From Verrucomicrobiales bacterium (GTDB lineage Bacteria; Verrucomicrobiota; Verrucomicrobiia; Verrucomicrobiales; DEV007), in NCBI GenBank assembly GCA_029940475.1, contig JAPYUT010000008.1:27427-91426 (forward strand): a stretch of DNA of 64,000 bases. The letters run 5' to 3'. The notes beneath the pieces were generated by a model. It saw only the letters and a program-made list of their open reading frames with translations. It searched no databases and was not told the DNA's origin. The translations under genes were made by a program, and so were the position numbers. Position 1 is the stretch's first letter. Each line of letters opens with the position of its first letter. Below, piece after piece: positions 52,138-60,812 of the stretch.

Positions 52138-53319
52138 TCAGAGCTTTAGTTTCTGGTGAAGTTCCTGCATGAGCGCCAGGGGTTTGTTATAGTTATCAAG
52201 GTCATCAGGTGACTGGACTCTGCTGCTGAGGGTTTTCCGGGAATCGGCAACGGCGAGAAAATCGGCGACCAGCCCGGGTTTCCTGATCAGGAGATTTAAT
52301 TCCGCGGATTGGCACATGGAAAAAATTGAAGTGTTCGCAGAGCCGGAAAAAACCGTTGTGCGGTCAAATGCGATCATCTTGGAGTGGATCATCCTTGGGG
52401 TCAGGAAAATTTTAACCGGGGCTGACTTCAGGAGCTTTTGTGCTGTACGGTAGTTGTTGTCGTTGCCGATATTCGCTTTTTTCGAGAGCAGCAGATTGAC
52501 CTCAACACCGCGATGAGCGGCAGCTCCGATGGCAGCGTCGATATCGGCATCACCAATGTAGGCGACCTCGATATGGATTTCGCGCTTTACCTCGTTGAGC
52601 AGCTTGAGTAACGCGGGCTTGATCTCAAAACGCGCTTGAGCGTGCATCGTCTGGTTAAAGATAAACTCTATTTTGCTGTCAGGGTCAGGCTTGCTCTCTC
52701 CCGACTCGCGCGCGCGGAAGTGCTCCCCGAGATTCTCAGCACCCAGATGAACCATGTAATCGAAGTAGCCCCGGTGGCGGTCCTCGATATTGATACTTCC
52801 GGTGACCAGGTCACGGTCGTCGAACAGGTAGTATTTGGTGTGGGTGTGCGCGTCCTCAGTCCAGGTGAGCTTCACGCCCGGGTGCTCGATGAGCTTGTGC
52901 CCGGCCCCGTTCTGGAATTCATCCTCAACGAATGTGTCCGGGAAAGTCGGGCGGATCGTTCTCCACCAGAGTTTTCTTTTAGTGCCCGGTTCCCGAGGCA
53001 GGTAGCTTTTGCGGTTCATCTCGATGCGTTCATACATCATCGCTGACAAGTCCTTGATGATCTCGATTTTAACGCCACGTTCAGCTGCCTGGAGCAGGGC
53101 TTCCCCGATCCGGTTGCCGATCGCATCCGAGCGCCACACATACATGTGGATGGCGATTTTCTCCCGGGCAGAACTGATTAATTCAAGAATTGTGTCAAAA
53201 GTCTTCGCCGCGCCATCTTCTTCGGATGGATTGTGCAGGAGTTTTGCGGAGGACACTGAGGAGATTTTTTCTGGGTTTATACCTGATACTTTCGCCTGAG
53301 AAGCTTCACTCAAGGTCAA
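52138..53319 (-). CDS. Phospholipase D-like / cardiolipin synthase-like protein
   Basis: 393 residues, no signal peptide. Two HKD motifs: HTHTKYYLFDDRDLVTGS and MIHSKMIAFDRTTVFSGSAN, each HxK(x4)D with a following GS. This is the fold of cardiolipin synthase and bacterial phospholipase D, which transfer phosphatidyl groups through a His intermediate. It heads the seven-gene minus-strand run and is divergent from the TPR-PhoD gene. Substrate is not apparent. Confidence 0.88.
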   Translation of the reverse strand: MTLSEASQAKVSGINPEKISSVSSAKLLHNPSEEDGAAKTFDTILELISSAREKIAIHMYVWRSDAIGNRIGEALLQAAERGVKIEIIKDLSAMMYERIEMNRKSYLPREPGTKRKLWWRTIRPTFPDTFVEDEFQNGAGHKLIEHPGVKLTWTEDAHTHTKYYLFDDRDLVTGSINIEDRHRGYFDYMVHLGAENLGEHFRARESGESKPDPDSKIEFIFNQTMHAQARFEIKPALLKLLNEVKREIHIEVAYIGDADIDAAIGAAAHRGVEVNLLLSKKANIGNDNNYRTAQKLLKSAPVKIFLTPRMIHSKMIAFDRTTVFSGSANTSIFSMCQSAELNLLIRKPGLVADFLAVADSRKTLSSRVQSPDDLDNYNKPLALMQELHQKLKL

Positions 53320-53431
53320 CTCCTTGCAAGTCTCACGGCAATCCTTCGCCGTTTTGATATTCGTGTTTTTATTTGAAGCGCAGGCAAGGAAGGGGCGTGA
53401 CTTTGGAACTTTTCCCGGATATATGAGGTCG

Positions 53432-55003
53432 ATGAATAGAAATTACATGCTGGTTGCCGTTTTCGCCATGCTGAGCGCCGCCAGTGGTGTCACGGCGAAG
53501 GAGGTCAAGGGACAATACAAGAAGCATCATCGGCCAATCATGGCTCAACTTGGACGAGGAGAGTTTGATGATGCGCTTAAGGCACTGCGTAAGCTTGCCA
53601 AGCAGTTCCCGGGTGATGCTGAGACTCAATATTGCCAGGCGATGGCTTACAGTGGTAAAGGTGAGGGCAAGGCCGCTCTCGGATATGCGCGCAAGGCAGT
53701 TGCCTTGGGACTTCCTGTTGAGCGATTGGTGGCAGGTCCGCGCAGCCTGAACAAAGCCCTGCTGCACGCGCAGGGATTCGGTGAACTTGCCGGTGTGGGC
53801 AGTACCAGGCTGGTGCACGGACCGCTGCTTGGTGACCTCGGCCCGAGATCGGTGAAGATCTGGGTGCGCACCGGCAGGGAGTGTGAGGTCAAGGCGGTGA
53901 TTGAGGGGGTGTCCGCGGGAGTTACGGATGCAACCGCGGCCAATGATTATACAGCGGTGGTGGAGCTTGCCCGGCTTCAGCCCGATACCTTTTACCACTA
54001 CCAGGTTTTTCAGGACGAGGAACCCGTTGACCTCGGTTATGAGACGGGTTTCCGCACCTTGCCCGATGACGGCGGCAAGAAGATAAAAATAGTCTTCGGC
54101 GGCGGGTCGGGGTTCACTCCGAAGTTTGAGCGCATGTGGAACACGATTCGCGCCCACAAGCCCGATGCGCTGCTGCTGCTTGGCGATAACGTCTACATTG
54201 ACCGGCCCGAGGTGCGTGAGGTTGGGCAGTATTGCTATTATCGTCGCCAGTCGCGTCCCGAATGGCGCCGGCTCACTGCCGGTGTGCCGGTATATGCCAT
54301 CTGGGATGACCATGACTTCGGCACCAATGACTGCCACGGCGGCGCAGCGGTCGATGACCCGCCGTGGAAGCCGCGCGTCTGGGGTGACTTTACCCGGCAG
54401 TGGCCGAACCCGGAATACGGCGGGGCAGGGCAGCACCCGGGTTGCTATTTTACCCATCGTTTCGGTGAGCGTGTTGAATTTTTCTTTCTCGACACCCGTT
54501 ATTACCGCGAACCTGCTGCCGGGGAAATGCTTGGCCCGGTGCAACTGGCGTGGTTCAAGGAACAACTGCTTAAGTCAAAGGCCGCCTTCAAGGTGATTTG
54601 CTCCTCGGTGCCGATGACCCCGGGGGTGAAGCCGGGCAGCAGGGACACCTGGGACGGTTATGATGCGGAGCGTGAGGGAATATTCAGGTTTATTACCGGC
54701 AACAAGATCGGGGGAGTCTTCGTCCTGGCCGCTGACCGGCACCGCTCGGATGCATGGAAAAACAAGCGGCCCGGGGCGGCTTACCCGGTTTATGAGTTCA
54801 TGAGCTCAAAGCTAACCAATATACACACCCACGCGATCATTGAGGGTTGCCTTTTCGGTTACAATGCCAAGCCCAGCTTCGGTGAGGTGATCTTTGACTT
54901 TACTGTCAATGACCCGGTTGCAAGCTACACCGCCTACTCCATTGACGATGAGCCGGTGGGCAGCGTCAGCTTGAAGCTCAGTTCCCTGCGGGTGCGGCGA
55001 TAG
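53432..55003 (+). CDS. Exported TPR-PhoD-type alkaline phosphatase/phosphodiesterase
   Basis: About 523 residues from the ATG at 53432 with signal peptide MNRNYMLVAVFAMLSAASGVTA; the longer frame to 53324 adds an unlikely leader. The first about 100 mature residues form TPR-like helices (GEFDDALKALRKLAKQFPGD, GEGKAALGYARKAVALG). A PhoD domain follows with a fibronectin-like start (GPRSVKIWVRTG) and the metallophosphatase core: LLLGDNVYI, AIWDDHDFG, FFLDTRYYR, VLAADRHRSD. PhoD cleaves phosphodiesters with Ca and Fe. The TPR prefix is unusual for PhoD and could mediate partner binding. Confidence 0.87.
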   Translation: MNRNYMLVAVFAMLSAASGVTAKEVKGQYKKHHRPIMAQLGRGEFDDALKALRKLAKQFPGDAETQYCQAMAYSGKGEGKAALGYARKAVALGLPVERLVAGPRSLNKALLHAQGFGELAGVGSTRLVHGPLLGDLGPRSVKIWVRTGRECEVKAVIEGVSAGVTDATAANDYTAVVELARLQPDTFYHYQVFQDEEPVDLGYETGFRTLPDDGGKKIKIVFGGGSGFTPKFERMWNTIRAHKPDALLLLGDNVYIDRPEVREVGQYCYYRRQSRPEWRRLTAGVPVYAIWDDHDFGTNDCHGGAAVDDPPWKPRVWGDFTRQWPNPEYGGAGQHPGCYFTHRFGERVEFFFLDTRYYREPAAGEMLGPVQLAWFKEQLLKSKAAFKVICSSVPMTPGVKPGSRDTWDGYDAEREGIFRFITGNKIGGVFVLAADRHRSDAWKNKRPGAAYPVYEFMSSKLTNIHTHAIIEGCLFGYNAKPSFGEVIFDFTVNDPVASYTAYSIDDEPVGSVSLKLSSLRVRR

Positions 55004-55060
55004 CGCATGAGTGGCGTTGAGAGATCCGTTTACTCGTGGTAGAGTATTGGTACCCCACTC

Positions 55061-58000
55061 ATGCATAATTCCTCTTTTTTTATCGTGGCAATGGTCCTTG
55101 CTCTGCATTTGCCGCATACCCATGCCTCCCCGGACTCGGTTGTTGTCTTCAACGAGTTGCAATACAACCCGCCGGGACAGGGTGAGGAGGGTGAGTGGCT
55201 GGAGCTCTTCAACCAGATGGGTATCAAGGTCGACCTTTCCGGCTGGAGGATTGATGGCATTAACTACACTTTCCCGGGTGGCACAATTCTTGACCCCGGG
55301 GCTTACCTGGTTGTTGCCAAGACTCCGTCTGCCGGTCAGCTTGGTCCGTTTGGCGGCAGTATTGATAACGGTGGTGAGCGCCTGATCCTGTTTAACCAGA
55401 GCGGTCGCCTGATGGATGAGATTGATTTCTCCGACGGCGGGCAGTGGCCGGATTGCCCTGACGGGTCCGGGGCAAGCCTTGCAAAGCGCGTTGCCTACAC
55501 CTCGAGCGGATCCCCGGGCTACTGGACCTTTTCATCCCAGGTGGGCGGAACACCCGGCAACACGAATTTTCCCGATGCCGACACGCCGCCGCCAACGGTG
55601 AGCTCCCAGCTCATTGTGCTTAATGAGGTGTGGAGATATAACGAGTCGGGGGTGGATCTTGGCGAAGGGTGGGCCGCGGTGTTCCACCCGGGGGGAGGTG
55701 ACTGGCAATCCGGTCCGGGGGGCCTTGGCAGGGAGAGTGGCATCACCATACCCATTGGCACCACCTTGACCTTTCCCGGCCTTAACGATCCTTTCGTGAT
55801 CACCTACTATTTTGAGAGGGAGTTTGACCTGGGAGCAGCGCAGCTTGCGGGCCTGCAGTCGCTCAACCTGAGGCATGCGGTGGATGACGGGGCGATTTTC
55901 TATATCAACGGCAGCGAGATCCTCAGGGTGAACATGCCGGGGGGAACTCCGGCGGCAGCCACACTCGCCTCCTCGGGCCGTGAGGTCGATGAACTCTCTG
56001 CCAGTATCCCTGTTCCTTCTGGGGCTCTTGTTGCGGGAATGAACAGGATTTCCGTTGAGGTGCACCAGGCGACCTTCGGCAGCAGTGACATTGTTTTTGG
56101 CCTTGAGCTGGACGCGGAAATTGCCGGACTCAATGCCGGTAGCGCGCCGCAGGTGAAGTTCAGCGAAATCACGTCCGCCGATATACCGGATTTCTGGCTG
56201 GAACTGGTCAATACCGGGCCTGCAACTGTCCAGACGGCGGGGATTACGGTTTGCGCCGGAGGTGACCCGTTGCGCGAATACCGGTTGCCGGAGGGTGAGC
56301 TTGCGCCGGGTTCGTTTCTTTTGCTGGACGAGGCAACGCTGGGCTTTCGCCCGGCCGAGGACGAGAAACTTTTCCTTTACGACGCCGCCGGGGCGGCTGT
56401 TCTCGACGGGCACAAGGTAACCGGGCGCCTGCGGGGACGATCGCCATTACGGCAGGGAGCCTGGCTTTACCCGGCAGTGCCGACACCGGGAGAATCCAAC
56501 GCCTTTTTATTTAACGAGGACATCGTAATCAGCGAGATTGCCTATAATCCTCCCGGTCTTTCCGCCATGCCTGCTGTGCCGGCGACATTCGACAATTCGC
56601 CGTTAGTGGAGATGGGCGAGAGCTGGCGATACAACAACTCCGATGACAGCCTGCTCGCCGGATGGGCCTCGGTCAGCCACCCGGTGGGCGGCAACTGGAA
56701 ACTTGCCCCGGCACCGATTGGACGTGAAACCGGGGCACTGCCCGAGCCGCTGGCCACGGCATGGAGCACGGCTGAATACACCAGTGCAACGATCACTTAT
56801 TACTATGAGACTGACTTCCTGGTTTCGGCGGAAGTGTTTGCCAACACCGATTCCCTTGAGATCACCCATCAGATTGATGACGGGGCGGTGTTTTACCTCA
56901 ATGGCGCGGAAGTTGGCCGCTTCAACATGCCGGCCGGGCTGATCGGGCCGGAGACGCTGGCAAGCCCCAGTGTCAGCAACGCGGCGATCAATACCTTGGA
57001 GATTGCGCTCTCGGCACTGTTGCCGGGGCAGAACCGGATTTCAGTCGAGATTCACCAGAGTTCAACAGGAAGCAGTGACACGGTGTTCGGCCTGGCCCTG
57101 GATGCCAGGGTGGAGACTGCCCCGGCAGTTGCCGGGCGGGCCTTCCGCAATTCCGACAACCAGTGGCTTGAGGTGGCAAACCGCGGTGCCGTGCCGGTGA
57201 ACCTTGGCGGCTGGGAGTTTTCCGACGGTGTTGATTTCACTTTTCCAGCAGGCAGTATCCTGGCTCCCGGGGGGCATGCCTGTGTCGTCGGTGACGCGGA
57301 GCTCTTTACCGATGCTTTCCCGGGCGCATCAGTGCTGGGGGAGTTCTCAGGATCACTGTCGCGCAGCGGTGAGCGGCTGGAACTGCGTGATGCCAACAGC
57401 AACCCTGTGGACATGGTGGATTATCATGACGGAGGTCGCTGGCCGGCGGTTGCCGATGGCGGTGGTTCAAGCCTGGAGTTGCGTGACCTTGAAGCTGACA
57501 ATGCCGCCGGGGGAAGCTGGGCGGCAAGTGACGAGTCGGGAAGAACCGCCTGGAAAAATTACACCTACCGCAAGGTGGCCGGCTCAAGTCGTGGTCCTGA
57601 CAGCCAGTGGCGGGAGTTCAACATGGGCTTGTTGGGCAGCGGTGAAATTCTCATCGATGATATCAGCGTGATTGAGGATCCTGATGGGGCGGCAAGCCAG
57701 AAGCTCAACGATACCTCTTTCAACAACGCCTCCCTTTGGCGTTTGCGCGGCAATCATCGCCACAGTGAGATTATCAATGAGCCCGGCAATCCCGGCAACA
57801 GGGTGCTGCGAATCGTGGCGACAGGCCCTACCGAGCACATGCACAACCAGATCGAGACCACGCTGGCCAGCGCGGTTTCCAACGGCCGCAGCTATGAGAT
57901 TTCCTTTCGTGCACGCTGGGTTAGCGGCAGCAATCAGCTGCATACCCGGCTTTACTTTAACCGCTGTGCCGGCGTGCATGTCATTGACCGTCCCGGCAAC

Positions 58001-60604
58001 CCGGGCAGCCCTTCTGAGTTGAATTCGCGCACGCAGGCAAACATCGGGCCAAGCTACACACAAATGAGGCATTCACCGGCGGTGCCGGCGGTGGGTGAGA
58101 TTACGCGGGTGTCAGTGGCGGCAGGTGACCCTGACGGGGTTGCCGGCATGACCCTGTTCTACTCGGTCAATGGTGGCAACTACCAGCAAGTGACCATGGG
58201 TCTGGCCCCGGGAGGACGCTATGAGGGAGGTATTCCGGGGCAGTCCTCCGGGGCAGTGCTTGCATTTTATATCCGTGGCAATGACACGGCGGGGGAGATT
58301 TCACAATTCCCTCCACTGGGGGCCCAGAGGCCGGCCTTGTACGAGGTTGATGACGGCAGGGCCGCCAGCAACGGCTTGCACAACTTTCGCATTATCATGA
58401 GTGCGGCTGATGTTTCCTTCATGCACGTGAGCACTGAGGTAATGAGCAATGACCGGCTCAATGCCACGGTAATTGACCGTGAGGGGGATATTTATTATGG
58501 CTGCGGGGTGCGCCTGAAGAGCAGTGAACGCGGCCGGGACAATCTCAATCGTGTTGGCTACAACGTGAAGTTTCCCGCCGACGACCTTTATCTTGGTGTG
58601 CATGAGAGGGTTGGCATTGACCGTTCCGAGGGCCAGTCACCCGGTCAGCGTGAGCTGCTCTTTGACATCATGATGTCAAATTCCGGGGGAGTGCTCAGCC
58701 GTTATTATGACCTGGTCAGGGTCCTTGCCCCGAATAATTCCCTTACCGGCAGCGCGACTTTACAACTGGCACGGTATGATGAGTTGTTCCTCGACTCGCA
58801 GTTTGAGGATGGTTCTGAGGGGAAAGTCTACGAATACGAGCTGGTTTACTACCCGACCTCGGAGAGCGGTGGACTGAAGCGGCCACAGCCCGATCGCGTG
58901 GTTGGTGTCAGCGTCTCCAACCTCGGTGATGACCCGGAGGCCTACCGCTGGTTCTTCCTCAACAAGATCAACCGCGAGGCTGATGACTTCGACCCGATCA
59001 TCAACTACGCAAAGCAGTTCAGCAAGTCCGGCACTGCCTTTGAGGACGGCCTTGAGGACGTGGTTGATGTGGACAGTTGGCTGCGCGGTATGGCATACGC
59101 CGTATTGACCGGGTCGGGGGACAACGCCGCGGCGGGCAGCCAGCATAACGGCGCCTACTACGCGAACCCGCGCGGACAGGTCATGTTCCTGCCCCATGAC
59201 ATGGATTTCTCGTTCAGCACCTCGCGCAGCATCTTCGCTAACGGTGAGTGCAACAAGCTGACTTCAAATGCCTCGCGACGGCGAATCTACCTCGGCCACC
59301 TGCATGACATCATCACCACCACCTACAACAATGGCTACATGTCCATCTGGACCTCGCACTTTGCCGCGCTCGACCCGGCGCAGAACTGGTCGAGTGACCT
59401 CAGCTACATGAGCAGTCGTTCCGGTAATGTGCTCTCACAGATCAACAGCGCGATTGCGCCGGTGAATTTCTCGATTTCCACTCAATCGCCACTGACCGTT
59501 TCTGCAGGCAGCGCGATAGTGTCCGGTGACGGGTGGGTTAATGTGCGTGGCATCCGTGTCCGGGGAAACCCGGAGACCCTGCCTGTCACCTGGTCGGACG
59601 GCAACAGCTGGCGGGTTACCCTGCCCGCCCCGCCGGGGCAGAGCTCGGTGATCCTGGAGGCAGTGGATTTTTCCGGGCAGGTGCTCGACACCGACACGAT
59701 TGTCATCAACAACACCACGTCCCTGGCGCCCGCCTCGGCAGCCAACCTGGTCGTGTCCGAGCTCATGTATCACCCGGCGGGATTGACCACCACCGAGATC
59801 AACGCGGGAATCATTGACCCGGACCAGTTTGAATACCTTGAGATCATGAACATCAGCGCGGTTAGCGTGACGCTTGACGGGGCACGCTTTGTTGACGGGA
59901 TTGACTATAATTTCGCGCAGGGTGTCATTCTCCCGCCTGCGGGCCGGCTGGTCATTGCCCGTGATCGTGCCGCCTTCCTGCAGCGGCACCCGGGGGCGTC
60001 CGGCACGCTGGCTGCTGGTGGGTTTCTCAATGATACCGGCCTTGCCAATGGCGGTGAGCGTTTGCGCCTGGTTGATGCCGCGGGTGCCGATATACGCAAT
60101 TTCAGTTATGGTGACCGTTCGCCATGGCCGGAAGGAGCTGACGGGGATGGGTACAGCATGGTCCTGATTGCCCCAGGCTTAAACCCGGACCATACCCTTG
60201 CGCATAACTGGCGCAGCAGTGTTTTGCCCGGAGGCAGCCCGGGTCAAAGTGATGCGGTCATCTTTAGCGGGCAGGCCGATGCGGATGAGGACTCCGATGG
60301 CTTGAGCGCCTTCCTTGAGCATGCGCTGGGCAGCGATGACGGGATTGCCGGGACGTCCGGGGTGGCAGTGCAAGCTGACGAATCCGGCGCCCTGCTGTTC
60401 ATTCATCCACGCAACCTTGCTGCTGATGATGTGATATTCTCGGTTGAGCTTTCCGCTGACCTGGTTTCCTGGGTCCCGGGCGGGGAGGATTTCATCATTG
60501 AGTCCGATACGCCCGCCGGTGATGGCACCAGCGTGGTTGTCTGGCGTGCATCACCAGTTGCACCCCGGGAATTTGTCAGGTTAAGGGTCGAGTCCCGTTT
60601 CTAG
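55061..60604 (+). CDS. Giant exported lamin-tail/CotH protein
   Basis: 1847 residues, signal peptide 1-23. Approximate modules: lamin-tail domain (LTD) 25-170; beta-sandwich module A 186-356; LTD-like 365-500; module A again 510-684; LTD 688-823; a galactose-binding-like region 840-985; an Ig-like stretch 1010-1095; CotH-type kinase-like domain about 1107-1480 (HNFRIIMSAADV, FLPHDMDFSF with the metal Asp); LTD 1561-1710; and a C-terminal module (SADLVSWVPGG, EFVRLRVESRF). LTDs are known from surface proteins and nucleases; CotH homologs can phosphorylate proteins. No transmembrane anchor or sorting tail is visible. It is followed by a giant tyrosinase-type gene sharing module A, which suggests related use of the cell surface. 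Confidence 0.85.
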   Translation: MHNSSFFIVAMVLALHLPHTHASPDSVVVFNELQYNPPGQGEEGEWLELFNQMGIKVDLSGWRIDGINYTFPGGTILDPGAYLVVAKTPSAGQLGPFGGSIDNGGERLILFNQSGRLMDEIDFSDGGQWPDCPDGSGASLAKRVAYTSSGSPGYWTFSSQVGGTPGNTNFPDADTPPPTVSSQLIVLNEVWRYNESGVDLGEGWAAVFHPGGGDWQSGPGGLGRESGITIPIGTTLTFPGLNDPFVITYYFEREFDLGAAQLAGLQSLNLRHAVDDGAIFYINGSEILRVNMPGGTPAAATLASSGREVDELSASIPVPSGALVAGMNRISVEVHQATFGSSDIVFGLELDAEIAGLNAGSAPQVKFSEITSADIPDFWLELVNTGPATVQTAGITVCAGGDPLREYRLPEGELAPGSFLLLDEATLGFRPAEDEKLFLYDAAGAAVLDGHKVTGRLRGRSPLRQGAWLYPAVPTPGESNAFLFNEDIVISEIAYNPPGLSAMPAVPATFDNSPLVEMGESWRYNNSDDSLLAGWASVSHPVGGNWKLAPAPIGRETGALPEPLATAWSTAEYTSATITYYYETDFLVSAEVFANTDSLEITHQIDDGAVFYLNGAEVGRFNMPAGLIGPETLASPSVSNAAINTLEIALSALLPGQNRISVEIHQSSTGSSDTVFGLALDARVETAPAVAGRAFRNSDNQWLEVANRGAVPVNLGGWEFSDGVDFTFPAGSILAPGGHACVVGDAELFTDAFPGASVLGEFSGSLSRSGERLELRDANSNPVDMVDYHDGGRWPAVADGGGSSLELRDLEADNAAGGSWAASDESGRTAWKNYTYRKVAGSSRGPDSQWREFNMGLLGSGEILIDDISVIEDPDGAASQKLNDTSFNNASLWRLRGNHRHSEIINEPGNPGNRVLRIVATGPTEHMHNQIETTLASAVSNGRSYEISFRARWVSGSNQLHTRLYFNRCAGVHVIDRPGNPGSPSELNSRTQANIGPSYTQMRHSPAVPAVGEITRVSVAAGDPDGVAGMTLFYSVNGGNYQQVTMGLAPGGRYEGGIPGQSSGAVLAFYIRGNDTAGEISQFPPLGAQRPALYEVDDGRAASNGLHNFRIIMSAADVSFMHVSTEVMSNDRLNATVIDREGDIYYGCGVRLKSSERGRDNLNRVGYNVKFPADDLYLGVHERVGIDRSEGQSPGQRELLFDIMMSNSGGVLSRYYDLVRVLAPNNSLTGSATLQLARYDELFLDSQFEDGSEGKVYEYELVYYPTSESGGLKRPQPDRVVGVSVSNLGDDPEAYRWFFLNKINREADDFDPIINYAKQFSKSGTAFEDGLEDVVDVDSWLRGMAYAVLTGSGDNAAAGSQHNGAYYANPRGQVMFLPHDMDFSFSTSRSIFANGECNKLTSNASRRRIYLGHLHDIITTTYNNGYMSIWTSHFAALDPAQNWSSDLSYMSSRSGNVLSQINSAIAPVNFSISTQSPLTVSAGSAIVSGDGWVNVRGIRVRGNPETLPVTWSDGNSWRVTLPAPPGQSSVILEAVDFSGQVLDTDTIVINNTTSLAPASAANLVVSELMYHPAGLTTTEINAGIIDPDQFEYLEIMNISAVSVTLDGARFVDGIDYNFAQGVILPPAGRLVIARDRAAFLQRHPGASGTLAAGGFLNDTGLANGGERLRLVDAAGADIRNFSYGDRSPWPEGADGDGYSMVLIAPGLNPDHTLAHNWRSSVLPGGSPGQSDAVIFSGQADADEDSDGLSAFLEHALGSDDGIAGTSGVAVQADESGALLFIHPRNLAADDVIFSVELSADLVSWVPGGEDFIIESDTPAGDGTSVVVWRASPVAPREFVRLRVESRF

Positions 60605-60643
60605 GGAACACAGGTATCCGGTGTACGTGTTTACAGGGATTCT

Positions 60644-60673
60644 ACCGGTTATCCTGCGGGTTGCCGGTTTTTT
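60644..60673 (+). terminator. Possible weak terminator after the lamin-tail/CotH gene
   Basis: A short stem ACCGG/CCGGT (60644-60648 with 60664-60668) runs into a T-tract (60668-60674). It is only 5 bp with a 15-nt loop, so it may not be strong. Confidence 0.4.
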
Positions 60674-60812
60674 TGTGATTGTTTGAGGGACAGTTATTTG
60701 CATAAGATCAGATATCCATTCGTCACGGGACTATGCTCCAAGCCGTTTCATTGCGTAAAGCATTGAGTAAGTGCATCAATCAAGTGGCAACCCTTAAATC
60801 CCCAATCAAATC

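Noticed and set aside
60580..60605. tRNA T-arm-like GGTCGAGTCCCG
   Set aside because: It lies in the 3' end of the 1847-residue coding frame and no acceptor stem or anticodon arm surrounds it. A similar string near 19183 is also inside a gene.
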